Origin: Papaver somniferum
Taxonomy: Eukaryota; Streptophyta; Magnoliopsida; Ranunculales; Papaveraceae
Direction of reading: 5' to 3'
Length of the DNA: 64,000 bases
Assembly (NCBI RefSeq): GCF_003573695.1
Contig: NC_039358.1
Span: 100,192,117 to 100,256,116 of the forward strand
The first letter of the stretch is position 1. The number at the start of each line of letters is the position of its first letter. Made by a program: the position numbers and the translations under genes. Below the pieces are notes generated by a model, which did no database searches, was not told where the DNA came from, and saw only the letters and a program-made list of their open reading frames with translations. Positions 23,070 through 35,245 of the stretch are shown one piece after another.

Positions 23070-26000
23070 TGAAAAAGCGGGGGTCTAACAACACCACCCA
23101 ATATTTAAGTTAGCAATCTGTATGGACAAACTCGAATATACTTTTAAGAGAATCAACAAGACTCAATCAATTAAGAGTATATCAACGAGTTTATATCTCT
23201 CTCTTGATTTGATTTACTAAAGCAGGAACTGCGAGTTCTAATCAAATACAAGGGATAACTCGGATGGTACCAAAGACCAATATCCGAGGATCATTCAATA
23301 ACAATCAACAACCAAATGTTGGATTACTCTAATTGATGATCTTACGCACAACCTGTATTATTTAAATTATAAAGATAAAACAATATAATACGGAAAATGA
23401 AATAACACAGACACCGGAAATTTTGTTAACGAGGAAACCGCAAATGCAGAAAAACCCCGGGACCTAGTCCAAATTGAACACAAACTGTATTAAGCCGCTA
23501 CAGACACTAGCCTACTCCAAGCTAACTTCAGACTGGACTGTAGTTGAACCCCAATCAGTCTCCCACTGATCCAAGGTACAGTTGTACTCCCTACGCCTAT
23601 GATTCCAGCAGGATACTGCACACTTGATTCCCTTAGATGATCTCACCCACAACTAAGAGTTTCTACGACCCAAAGTCGAAGACTTGATGATAAACAAATC
23701 TGTCTCACACAGACAATTCTATCGAAGGATTAGTCTGTCTCCCACAGATAAACCCTAAAAGGTTTTTTTCAGTCTTTTGATAGTAATCAAGGTGAACAGG
23801 AACCAATTGATAATCCGTTCTTATATTCCCGAAGAACAACCTAGAGTTATCAATCACCTCACAACATTCTTAATCGTATGGTGGCGAAACAAGATGTTGT
23901 GGAATCACAAACGATGAGACGAAGATGTTTGTGATTACTTTTTATATCTTGCATACCGGAGATATCAATTTCAATCCAATCAATATGATTGTACTCGTAC
24001 GATAGAAGATGCAACATCAGATCACACAACTACGATAAAGCAGTATCGGTCTGGCTTCACAATCCCAATGAAGTCTTTAAGTCGTTAACCTGGTTTTAGA
24101 AGAAGAAAACCAAAGGTTAAAGGAGAAACAACTCTAGCACGCAAACTAGTATCACACGTAAGGTGTGGGGATTAGTTTTGCATTGATGCTAGATGTATAG
24201 TCTTTCAAATCAGGGTTTGCCATTAAGTTACCTTGGTAACAAAGCAATCAATATCCACCGTTAGATGAAAACCTGATTTAGATTCAAGCAAATATTTTCT
24301 CAACTGTTAGATCGAAAACTTAGCTTGTTACACACAATTGAAATGCACGCTTCTAGGTTTGTTAACCGTACCCAAACGTATGCACTTGTTGGTTCAATAA
24401 TAGTTAACCAAAAGGTTAGCCATATGAGCATTTCGTATCAACCATGTTCTTCTTCACCATAACTAGTTCACATGACTAAAATGATTAGTTAGAGAGTTAT
24501 TCAATTGTAACGAATTCTTATATAACTACACAAGACACAATTGAAGCAAAGATGATTTGATTCACTCGAATCGGTTCATGAACTTTTATAGCCACGGTTT
24601 GCAAACTGCATTCCTTAGTCTTTTTAAGTTTAAGTTCAGAAATCATCTTCAGATATATAACCTTCTTAAGTTCGCAGACTTAGTTCGTGGAATTAAGTTA
24701 CCGGGCAGAGTTTACAAAATCCATCAGAAATTCTCGGGATGAGAACTTCGCCGGTTCGCGGAATGGGTTCGTGGACTGAGTTCGCGGACTTAGCTTCACG
24801 CACTAGTTTGTCAACTCCAGCAGAAATTCTCGGGTTTGAGAACTTCGGCAGTTCGCGGACTTGGCGCACGCCATTCTTCCGGTTCTCTTGATCAACAAAG
24901 TTCTCAAACTTTGGTTCAAGGAATAGGACTTATACATCAATGTGTTTCCACAACAATGCTTATGTCCACCATTGGTTATGTAATTTAAACTCTCATTCCA
25001 ATCATTGAAACATTCTTCGTCAAAGAAATTTTTAAAGTGATTGAAACATATCATGACTTTCGTCACTAGGTAAAGATAGACTTGGTCGAAGCAAAAAGCT
25101 TACCAACACATATTTCGAGATATAGATAGGCGAGGTATACTCGGCTCGAAATACCAATTGTGTATAATCAAAGTCTATATATAACATACGACTTTTTGTC
25201 TCGAGAAGTAGGAGATAGAATAGATAGACTTTTGAGTGATAGATAAGTTCAAGTCTTCACATACCTTTTTGTCGAGAAGTTCCACCGGTTCCTTGAGTAG
25301 TTCCTCTTCTTGTATGATGAATCGCCATGAAGTCCTTGAGATCAACTACACTTTCTATCCTAGTCCGAGACTTATATGCAGTGTGAGAAGCTACTTCTCA
25401 ACTCATTTAAGTCAATAAGTTAAAAGTTAGGTTGGATTGGTTAAGAAAAATGACTTATAAAAGTTGCTTAAAAGTCAAAAATCGACTCCTGAAAGAAGCA
25501 AAAATGTTTTGCTTCTCACTTCTAAAAGAAGCAACTTCTGACGGGTCCTACTTACTTTTCTCTCATTTTAATTATTTCTTCGTCTCTTCGAACTTTACTT
25601 TTCTCTTTCACCGTGACTTCAAAAACCTTAAAGTAGAGAAATCAGTTCTCTTATGATTAAAGAGATAATCCCGTAAAAAATCTTTTTCTTATGTTGCTAG
25701 CCTCTGTGTTTGGTCATAAGGATCCCAAAATCATTATTAGTTTTTGAAAATTTGGATCTAGATTTAAAGCCCTAATCTAGAGATAAGTTGATGTTGTTCT
25801 AAGAAAAATTAATAGGTTTTGAAATATTACCAGATGTGGTATTGAGATGAATATATACTTAATTTCTTAATTTAATTCTTTGCAAGATTTTGAAATCAGT
25901 GAAATTATGGATCTATTATTGTATTAGAGTTACAAATTTAATCTTACTTTTCCTTGATCTTCATTTTGATGGATTATATTGTTATCTCTTAGTATAGTTC

Positions 26001-26477
26001 TCATCAATCAAATGGTTGGGACTCTTGATGTTTAGGAGAGTTGAAGACCCAAATTGTTGAGATTTTGAAACGAGTTATCTAGTAGTGGGCTGATTTAATA
26101 AAATCAATTAATATCAAATATCCAGTAATGACGAATCCATAATTTTCGGTGGGTTTTTCGAATTATAGCATTAATATCTTCATCTTCCATCACAAGAACT
26201 ATATTGAACTGAAACTTTTCAAATGTATTTTTCCAAACTAACTTAACTGCTTAATGACTTATAAGTAATGATTTCTCCAAACAAACTTCTTTTGTTCGTG
26301 ATCCTTCAGAAGTAACTTCTGCCAGAAGCAGAAGCATTTTTGCTTCTACTTCTGGTATCCAAACGGGCTATTAGCTATAGTAGACTAGAAATCAAGACTT
26401 ATAGTTTTGATCACTAACATTGACAAACATGCTTGAGATAGCAACGCATGCAAGTTCGACAGAGCAATGCTCTAACA
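23070..26477 (-). mobile_element. Element 2 5' LTR, interrupted by a DNA-transposon-like insert
   Basis: Reverse-orientation family A LTR, about 2,409 bp once the insert at 25375-26370 and its TTA copy are discounted. On the plus strand it begins TGAAAAAGCGG next to the PBS and ends GCTCTAACA. It is very similar to the left LTR, which supports a fairly recent insertion. GTCCGCGAAC-type motifs lie at 24675-24870. Confidence 0.92.
25375..26370. mobile_element. MITE-like insert (TTA duplication) in element 2 LTR
   Basis: A 996-bp insert between two TTA triplets (25372-25374, 26371-26373). Both the sister LTR near 13880 and family A as a whole lack it. The ends carry subterminal AGAAGC/GCTTCT repeats in inverted arrangement, and the right end read inward is TAGCCCGTTTGGATACCAGAAG. 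A 3-bp TTA duplication and a GCCCGTTTGG-like end suggest PIF/Harbinger (Tourist-like) origin, but the outermost bases are not good inverted repeats. No transposase is visible. Confidence 0.65.
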
Positions 26478-26482
26478 GTTTT
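26478..26482. repeat. Target-site duplication of element 2 (right, GTTTT)
   Basis: GTTTT right after GCTCTAACA, matching 11590-11594. Removing element 2 and one copy rejoins the gag frame of element 1 (QQKCF then NDKELS). Confidence 0.95.
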
Positions 26483-27359
26483 AATGACAAAGAACTCAGT
26501 ATTCTCGCCAAAGAAAAATCCTTGGAGACTGACCTTGCTGCTGCTCTTGATAAAGTGAAATCACTGGAAGAGAGTCTGAGTAGATTCAATTATATCCCTA
26601 CAAAATTATCTTCTATGCTTGGAGCATGTAAAGAACATCGTGATACACGTGGTCTGGGATATAAAGGAATAGACGCTCCAAAAACTAGTAAGATCAATTT
26701 CGTTAAAGCTAATGATAACTCTTCATGTGAGAAACCTTTTGCATCTTGTAATGTGCCTAGAAACAAGGATTTTTCTCCTTATAAATCTACTCACACGAGA
26801 ACGGTCAAGAACAATCCTTTTAACTACTATTATTGTGGAAATAAAGGACATCCTGAGCGAAGATGTCTTTTTCGTTTGAGTAATGAAAAACTTCACAACA
26901 TTCTTGCATGGATGTCTAACGAAGTTATTAAACCTGTCTCTCATGTTGTTGGAGTAAAAGGCATTGTCAACAATCAAGAAAAGTACTGTGATAAGTCTTT
27001 TCTTAATTGTGATTTTGAAACAAAAAAATACCGACAATGGTAGAAGGAAGAACGGCAGAAGGGCAACTGACTTCTTAAATAACTCTGAAAAGAGAAAAAG
27101 GCATATGAGAAAGAAAGAAAGGTTGGGTTCCCTTTCTCTCTCTGAAGAAGGATATGGATCCAAGACTCCTGCTCCAGATTTCATTCATATCAATAATCGA
27201 GTCTCAGAGCTTAAGATCAGCATAAACAGACTCAAACAGAGCATCAAAAAGACAAGGAAAAAGGCTGACTCAGGTACTCCTTGTTCATCTCTTGATAAAA
27301 CTCCTTCAACTAAGTCGAGTGTTTTTTCTGTAAATCCTCTTGAAGGAGAGAAAAAATAA
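26483..27359 (+). pseudogene. gag: Element 1 gag, C-terminal part
   Basis: Continues the gag interrupted at 11594. It has a coiled-coil segment (KSLETDLAAALDKVKSLEES), then MLGACKEHRDTRGLGYKG, a motif I associate with the C-terminal half of SIRE-type Copia gag, then a CCHC-like knuckle YYCGNKGHPERRC in which the first cysteine of the usual C-x2-C pair is a tyrosine. A frameshift near 27030 moves to the frame ending EGEKK at 27359, with a basic region and a second likely coiled coil (RVSELKISINRLKQSIKK). No pol follows. Confidence 0.8.
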
Positions 27360-27368
27360 GTCAATATT

Positions 27369-27473
27369 GATGAGCAAAATGCTCATCTAAATACAACATG
27401 ACTGCTCAATGTATCATCCTTCTTGTAGTTAAAGAAGGATGCTCATAATTCTCAAGAAGTGTGTCTTGAGAAT
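27369..27473 (+). promoter_or_regulatory. Three successive hairpins after gag stop, element 1
   Basis: Nine bases past the gag TAA begin three perfect inverted repeats: GATGAGC/GCTCATC (27369-27387, loop 5), CATCCTTCTT/AAGAAGGATG (27415-27441, loop 7) and ATTCTCAAGA/TCTTGAGAAT (27448-27473, loop 6). The arms differ from those in other elements, but the position is the same. Confidence 0.7.
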
Positions 27474-27740
27474 GTTGTCGAGGTTGTATGTTATTCTTCT
27501 TTTGTATTTGATCTGTTGGGCCTCGCTCCAGTTCTTCTCTTGAAGATAATTCTGATCATCCTCTTTTGAGAAAAATTCCTTGTTTATTTGTCCTTCCTCC
27601 AAGTTGTTTCTTAACTATTATTCTTCACATAAGAATTTCATCCTTTGTTTAGAATGTCTCTTGACTTCTCAAAAAGCAGTCTAAATTTGGCTTCTCTATT
27701 CCCTTGGTCACATATCAGGGTTGTGACCACAAGTCCACTC
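27474..27740 (+). other. Element 1 internal sequence, non-coding remnant
   Basis: Sequence after the hairpins of element 1, cut at 27740 by the 5' LTR of element 3. I see no clear ORF in it; a homologue of the small downstream ORF would lie beyond the cut. Confidence 0.5.
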
Positions 27741-30086
27741 TGTTAGAGTATAGCTCGGTCGACCTCGCATGCGTTGCTATCTCAAGCATGTTTGTCAATG
27801 TTAGTGATCAAAACTATGAGTCTTGATTTCTAGCCTACATAGCTAAGTCTCGGACTAGGATAGAAAAGTGTAGTTGAGATCAAGGACTTCATGGCGATTC
27901 ATCATACAACGACGAAGATCTATACAAGGAACCGTGGAACTTCATCAACAAAAAGGTATGCGGAGACTTGAACTTATCTATCACTCAAAAGTCTATCTAT
28001 TCTATCTCCTACTTCTTATGAGACAAAAGTCGTATGCTATATAGACTAGATCATACACATTTGACATTTCGAGCTGAGTATTCATTGCTTATCTTTTATC
28101 TCGAAATCGTATGTTGGTAAAGCGTTTCGCTTTGATCAAGTTTATCTTCACCTAGTGACGAAAGTCATAAAGTTTCAATCACTTTGAGAATTGCTCTGAC
28201 GTGAATCGGTCTGTGAATAACGGCTACATAGCGTCCTCTGAGAATGTCTCAATGATTGAAATGAGATTTTAGATTACATAACCATGTATTCCTTGAACCG
28301 AAGCTTTCGAACTTTGTTGATCAAGAGAAATCGGGAGTATTGTGGAATTGGCTTGCCAAGTCCGCGAACCCAGTCAGCAGACTCAGTCCGCGAACTGTCG
28401 GAAGTTCTCGACCGAGAATTTCTTCTGGATTTTCCAAAACTCGTTTGTGTGCTAAGTCCGCGAACTGGCAGAAGTTCTCTTTCCGAGAATTTCTGCTGAG
28501 TTTGGAAAACTCAACCGATTAACTTAAGTCCGCGAACTTGTTTGTGAACTTAAGAGGTTATGATCTAAAGATGTGCTATGATCATGAAATATTAAATTAC
28601 TAAGGAATGCTTTATGCAAACCGTGGCTATAATGTTCATGAGCCGATTCAATCGAATCGAATCATCTTTGTTTCAATTTTGTCTTGTGCATTTACATAAG
28701 ATCTCATAGCAATTGAACAACTCTTTAACTAGTTCATTTGAGTCAATTGAACTAGTTATGGTGAATAAGAACAAGGTTAATATGAAATGCTCATATGGTT
28801 AACCTTTTTGGGTTACTATGTTGAACCAACATACATGTACACGTTTGGGCATGGTTTTCACGAACCCAGTAAACGTTTACCCAAGTGTGTGTGACAAGCT
28901 AAGTTTTCGATCTAACGGTTGAGAAATATTAGTTTGAATCTAAATCAGGTTTTCATCTAACGATGAATAAGGATTTCTTTGTACCTAAGGCAAAACCCTG
29001 ATTTGAAGTCTATATAAAGGAGACATCTAGCATTGTGCAAAAATAATCCCCACACGTCTGTGTGCTACTAGTGCGCCCGCTAGAGTCGATTTCCATTAAC
29101 CTTCAGGTTAACGACTTAAAGACTTCATTGGGATTGTGAAGCCAGACCGATACTACTTTTATTGTAGTTGTGTGATCTGATCTTGCATCTTCTATCGTAC
29201 GAGTACAATCGATTGATTGGATTGAGATCGTGAGAGTTCTCTGATAGACAAGATAAAGAAGTCACAAACATTTTCGTCTCACTGTTTGTGATTCCTCGAA
29301 AATACGCTTGTGTAGTTAGGAAGGATTGTAGAGAGGTGATTGATTAATCTAGGATGTTCTTCGGGAATATAAGACAAGATTATCAATTGGTTCCTGTTCA
29401 CCTTGATTTTATATCAAAATACGGAACAAAACCTATGGTTTATCTGTGGGAGACAAATTTATCCTTTGGTAGACTTTTCTGTGTGAGACAGATCTGATTA
29501 TTATCAAGTCTGTGATTTTGGGTTGCAGCAACTCTTGGTTGTGGGTGAGATCAGCTAAGGGAATCAAGTGCGTAGTATCCTACTGGGATCATAGGCGTAG
29601 GTTTACAACTGTACCTTGGATCGGTGGGAGACTTATTGGGGTTCAACTATAGTCTAGTCTGAAGTTAGCTTGTAGTAGGCTAGTGTTTGTAGCGGCTTAA
29701 TACAGTGTGTATTCAATCTGGACTAGGTCCCGGGGTTTTTCTGCCTTTGCGGTTTCCTCGTTAACAAAACTTCTGGTGTCTGTGTTATTTCTTTTCCGCA
29801 TTATATTTTTTATATAATTGAAATAATACAGGTTGTGCGTTAAAGACCATCAATTGGAAATCCAACCTTTGGTTGTTGATTGATATTGATTGATCCTTGG
29901 ACATTGGTCTTTGGTACCGTCCAAGTTTTCTCTCTCTGATAAAGACTCGCAGATTTCCATTTCCTTGAGTAAAGATCAAATCGAGCGATTGAGATACAAA
30001 CTCTTTGATATATCTTTTTATTGATTGAGTCTAACTGTCTAGTTGATTCTCATAAAATGTATATTGGAGTTTGTCCATACAGATTG
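27741..30086 (+). mobile_element. Element 3 5' LTR, main part (family A)
   Basis: Starts TGTTAGAGTATAGCTCGG and carries GTCCGCGAAC motifs at 28360-28545 and a TATA box (TATATAAA at 29011). It breaks at CATACAGATTG, where element 4 is inserted, and resumes at 39337. With the 44-bp remainder the LTR is about 2,390 bp. Confidence 0.9.
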
Positions 30087-31966
30087 TGGTGGGCTGGTAA
30101 AGTTACCCACAGAAATACCTGCAAGTGCACAAGGTCAGTTGTAGTGAGTGTGCAAATGAGGGTTTGTCCACAGGGACTTGGAGGGTGTATGAATTGCTTC
30201 AAAGATTCTTCCTAGACTGATTCTAAGCTTAGGTGACAATGACAATCAGTGACAAAGAGTGAATTGGTTTGTGTTGAAACACAACTGAATTGTTGATGTA
30301 GCTGAACTAGTGACAGAAAAAAATGTAAACAAAGTAGAGATAAAAGGGAACTAAGGTCTTGATTCCACCATTAACCTACACTATGAACTCAGCTGATAGT
30401 ATCATTCTTGTCCTTATAGCAGGTAAGGGTGAAGATTCTAGTCTTCCCTTTTACCTAAGGTGTTTCACCAGTGGATGAATCAATCACAACTAAGATATCA
30501 ATCCTCAACTATGATTTTACTCCAAAGTACTAATTGTCTTGTTTAAGGCACAACTAGTCAAAGGTTAGTCTATCAAACATGAGTTGCAGTTTATCAACAG
30601 CTTATGCATCTAACTACAATGCATACATGGCATGCAATGTGAAAGTAAGGTGATGATGAACTAAGATTGAAACTTTTCTAGAACAATTTAAGCACTCAAG
30701 AATCACACAAACAGCATAAATAACATAGTACAAAGCTATGGTTTCATCTCAACCTTAGCTTAGTGAACTAAAACATGATCAAATTATACTACTAGATGAA
30801 ACAGATGAAATGGTGAAATTACAGAACAGTAAGAGCTTGGTGCTCCGGCTAGCCCGGGCATGCCCAATTTCACACCCAAGACGTCAATTTATACATATAA
30901 CAACTTTCCCCCAAAAACCCCTAAAACAGTGAAATTAGGGTTTACCAAAAATTGAAATTAAGTTTTACCTAATCACTGAAAACACTTGACAGCTTTGACC
31001 CATGCTTCCTCCTCGTCTTCTCCTTCTTTTCCCATGCTGTGATTACAACTCTATTCCGACCTAATTTATCAATTTCACCTCTAGGGTTTCTGACATGGGT
31101 GAAGCGTGAAATTGAGAGATTAGGAGGCCATAGAGTTGGTGAAAGTGGTAATAATGATGGGGGTAGTGATGGGTTAGTGATTTGAGAGCTCGAGTGGTGG
31201 TTGTTGAGGCGGCAGGAAGTTGGTGGCCGAGCAGGTGGTGGCAGAGTTTTCTCTGCAGACGGTGAGGGAGAAGATGGAGAAGTTGGGGTCGATGGGATTA
31301 GGGTTAGGATGTGTTTGGTTTGGGGTGAAATAGATTTGGGTGTTGTGGTGTTGAGCGGGATCATCAAGTTTTGATGATTGGTGAAGGGAATCCGTAGGAT
31401 GAGAACTTCTGAAACGGATCTAACGGAGAGATGGAGACAGATTATGAGCGACCGTTGGATGCAAAAATACAACGAAACTGACGGCTCAAGATGGAGTTAG
31501 GTGCTGTGGTGTGAAGCGGTTGTAGCAAATTTGATGTATCGGCGATGAAGCGACCGTTGGATTCAGCTGAGGATCCAATCTGACGGCTACAGGAGAAGTG
31601 GGCTATGGATTTTGGTTTTGGTTTAGGAGATAAGTTGGGCTTGAGATAATTCTGAGCCCATTTCTTCTTTAAGAACAATTTCTTCCTTGTTAAGCCCATT
31701 TCTAGCCTTTTGGTCTTGCGCACAACATTCTTCGCAGCTTCCTTGCGTGATTCCTCTCGGCTTCCACCACTTTTCTGCTCTTTTTGCTCCGTAATTCCAT
31801 CGAAACTTTATTTATAACCTAAAAATGCAAAATTAATTAATAAAAATATTTATTCTTGAAAACAACGAATACACGGAATATGGGATAAAATGGAGCGTTA
31901 ATGCACAAATGACGAGTTAAATGCCAATAAAAAGGTGCAAATATATACAATATTTGGCACTCATCA
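30087..31966 (-). mobile_element. Element 4 3' LTR
   Basis: 1,880 bp, beginning TGGTGGGCTGGTAAAG and ending GGCACTCATCA on the plus strand. Followed by the complement of a polypurine tract (AATACCCCCAAACC at 31968), hence the 3' LTR of a minus-strand element. Confidence 0.9.
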
Positions 31967-33371
31967 AATACCCCCAAACCTGAATTTTACTTGTCCTCAA
32001 GTAAAACAAAATTAAGGAAATCCTACCTATACCACTGTCGCTGGTCTCTCGATTGCATTTAGCGAATGCAATAAGCCTTTTGAACCACTAAGTGTCCCTA
32101 GTGGACGAGCTGAAGTCTCGTGAAGGTTTGCTTAGAACGTACCTACAAAGTTCTAGGACAAAATATAAGCTCAGATTCCATCAAATGTGACATGTGTAAG
32201 ACAGTAGAAGATCACAGCAAAATGGAGATGTCAATCTAGCTATCAAAGGCACAATCCTAGCACTGATAACTAATAAAGACATGTGATAAGAGTGTAAAGT
32301 GTATCTACACATGTGTAAATAAAGATCGGATGTTATGACTACTAATCACCAAGAGATAGTTTCTCAGGCTAAGAACCGAGGTCGAAATCTAGCTAGCTGT
32401 CCGGACTTGACGAGAATTGTGAATGAGTTGGAGGTATTTCACAATTACTCGCGTTGTACATCAATGGCATATACCCTTCCTTGCTTATAACAATAAAACA
32501 ACAAAAGATGACTCTTTACATGACTCTTATTTACATTGACTACTCTCTTTTATTTTTGGAACAAGAGAGGATGGAATTGATAAATACTTGATTTTTTTTT
32601 TTGATTTTTTTTGATATTTTTCTGAATATATACATCGTATGTTTTTTTTTTTTTGAAAGCATGGTAACACTTTTGATACATATACAAAAGGAAACAAAAA
32701 ATTACATGACTCTTAGCAAGAGGTAGCCCTTTTTGATGTACCCGGTCAAATTCAATGGTTGTTTTTCTTAATGTAACCTTCACCTTCTATCCCAACCAAC
32801 CAAAGAACAAGCTAGTCAAGTCTCATTCAGTATTCTAAAGTGATTGGCAATCCTAACTTCTGATAAAACACCTCAAGTATGAGCCTATACATGCATTGGT
32901 AGATCGTGCGTGTGCAATTTTCTTATCACGTGTAAATTGTGCTAGAATCAGGGGTGCCTCATCATCTAGACTAAGAACCCTAAGTTTACATACATGCACA
33001 GGAATCAAAAATTTCAAGGTAAATGAGCTCCATTTTTATGTTTTTTTTCTTTTTTTTTTATTATTTTTTTTTGATTTTTTGATTTTTTTTTTTTTCAAAA
33101 AGAAAGAATTCTGTTTTCAATTATAGCATGTTATCAAAGTATCTATTTTTCACCCCCAAACCTAAACTAAACATTGTCCTCAATGTTTCAAAAGATAAAC
33201 ATGATTATAACACATACCATGAGAACGATGCTAAGTGTAGAAAAAGGAAAGAGATTACCAGATATTGGCGAAAGCAAGTTTTGAACTCCATTATTCAAGG
33301 AAAAACCCAACAGTAACTCAACTGAATTCACATTGGGTTAGCACAATATATACAAGAAACATATGATTCCA
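31967..33371 (-). other. Element 4 3' internal non-coding region
   Basis: Contains the polypurine tract (31968-31981), the block TCGATTGCATTTAGCG-AATGCAATAAGCC (about 32052) shared with element 5, poly-T runs at about 32590-32660 and 33040-33100, and a second CCCCCAAACCTA tract at 33153. Short open frames here are low-complexity and not credible as genes. Confidence 0.65.
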
Positions 33372-34990
33372 CTAAACATTACCTACCAGATTATATACAA
33401 ACAATTCACTATATACATACAGTCTAAAGAGTTGAGGATCAACCCAAAAGACAAAGTGTTGAAACATAGACAGTTTCAAACAACTAAAATTGGACCGAAA
33501 TGAGAGTGAGAGTGAAAAACCGGATGAATCACCCCCAAACCTATATTTTTCAACAGGTTTATTTTTTAGCACAAAATCTTTCAATTTTAGGGGTGCAGGA
33601 TTCAAAAGGTCTAACTCAAAATGGACTTTTTGCGGGATGGGCAAAGAAATGTATTCCAATTGTGGCTCCTTAAAAGTATTGTATTTTGATGCAAAATAGT
33701 CCAAAAGGACTTGGGAGGCACACAGTTCCAATCCTAGGTTGGGAATTTTCAGAAAAGTTGGTTTAAAAGTTTTGTTACAAACCAAATCTAGGTTGGGTGG
33801 AATAATCTCAATATGCGATTTAGGTAAGAAAGTTGGTACTTCTAAGTTATTCATGGATAAGATCAATAGTACCAACACATACTTCCCCTAAATAAGAATT
33901 GGTAAATCATGCTCACATTCACACAACATCCGAACAAAACATCAAGACCTAAATCGGTATCATGATTGTCCGTAGTACTCAAATCAACATTGGAAGAAAT
34001 AACATTTTGTGACTTAGGCAAGGAATCAGACACATCAAATTTGTTTTCATGCATGATAACATTAGTGTCTACAGAAAATTCAACTATTCCTATTTCATTC
34101 ATGCTCATCTCGAAGAACAATTGTACGAATCCCATGTCAATATCAAAATCATATGATTACAATGAGTATTAGAAAACAAACATTCATGAAGGTCGAGGGC
34201 GAGAAGCCAATATGTTATTGAACCAACAGGTTCCACAATATTTTCATTTCTCTCTAACATATCATCATAATCATCATATGGTAGCATGCATATTGGTCTT
34301 CATTAACAGTGGTGGTGTCCTTATCAATTCATGTTCCTCTAAATTAGGTTCATATTCAACATCACTTAAATGAATGGGACTAGACACTTCATTAGGGACA
34401 ACATACATTTCCTCATGAATTTCCTCCTTTGTAGGTGATGCAAAATCTGATCTAAATGCGCCTGAATTCGTGATATAGATCTAGCAGAATTTTGTTCACC
34501 GAGTCTGAGAGCTCTATGGTGGAGTTCTAAATTCATGGGAGTAAAAATTCTTCATGTTCAAATTGTGCTGGTGATTGGCACATGTGTGCATGGTCATTGG
34601 ATCTATAAAATACTGATCGCAACCTTGGAAAGGTTGATTATGGTCCCAATGACTACCAGCCTCATAATATGTGGGCATTTCATAATTTGGATTTTCATGG
34701 TATCCTCTAGATTGCCTAAATTCATGCAAAATATCACAATATTCATCCGGGTGGTCTAAACCACCACATAAGGTACAAGCATGCATTTCAGGTTGGCTAG
34801 GTTGATACATGTCTGAATAGTCATTAGGGTTTGCAAATTGAGGCTCATGACCTTGAAAAGGTTCATAACAATAATCCCAATAACTATTAACATTATGGAA
34901 TGGGGGAGGATCACAATGTGAATCTGGCCCGTATGCAAGTTCTCTAAGTGTTTTGTTTCCACTCCCCGAAGCATACCAAAATCCAGACAT
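33372..34990 (-). pseudogene. Element 4 gag-like ORF, broken
   Basis: Minus strand, start ATG at 34990 (MSGFWYASGSG). The N-terminal part is rich in Tyr, Asn, Pro and Gln (NVNSYWDYCYEPFQG) and contains a C-x2-C-x4-H-x4-C knuckle, CTLCGGLDHPDEYC. Further pieces continue at 33863-34135 and 33372-33878 in other frames, so there are at least two frameshifts. The N-terminal motif N-V-N-S-W...PFQG is shared with the long ORF of element 5, which shows that the two encode the same kind of protein. I cannot assign it to a named gag family beyond the zinc knuckle. Confidence 0.6.
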
Positions 34991-35245
34991 GTTTTGTTTA
35001 ACAACCACACAAATCACAAAGAAGCAAGGCCCATACTTTGAGAAAAAAGGTAAGCCCAAAATTTAGACTTTAAAGGTAAAGCCCATTTGGGAAATTTTGG
35101 TTTTAAATGGGAAATTTGGTTTTAAATGGGAGCAAAACTTTGGTTAAATGGAAGCAATTTTTGGTTTTAATGGGTTAAGAGGGGCTTTTGATTCTGAAAA
35201 TTTGGATTACAAGGCCCACAACTCAGTTTGAATGAAGTCCAGCAG

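Larger units (their letters stand above)
11595..26477 (-). mobile_element. Element 2: non-autonomous Copia element with nested inserts
   Basis: A complete element on the minus strand: 5' LTR at 23070-26477, PBS at 23056-23068, gag remnant, small downstream ORF, internal repeats, polypurine tracts and 3' LTR at 11595-13987. A perfect 5-bp duplication (GTTTT) flanks it. It sits inside the gag of element 1. No protease, integrase or RT sequence is visible, so it would depend on a partner for movement. It contains a 5.2-kb LINE and a 1-kb DNA-transposon-like insert. Confidence 0.92.

Noticed and set aside
28284..28522. Two overlapping frames in the U3 motif array, repeated at 43967-44205
   Set aside because: The similarity between copies is explained by LTR identity; the frames consist of the GTCCGCGAAC repeats.
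32590..33126. Low-complexity Phe/Lys-rich frames around poly-T runs
   Set aside because: Frames produced by homopolymer runs inside element 4.
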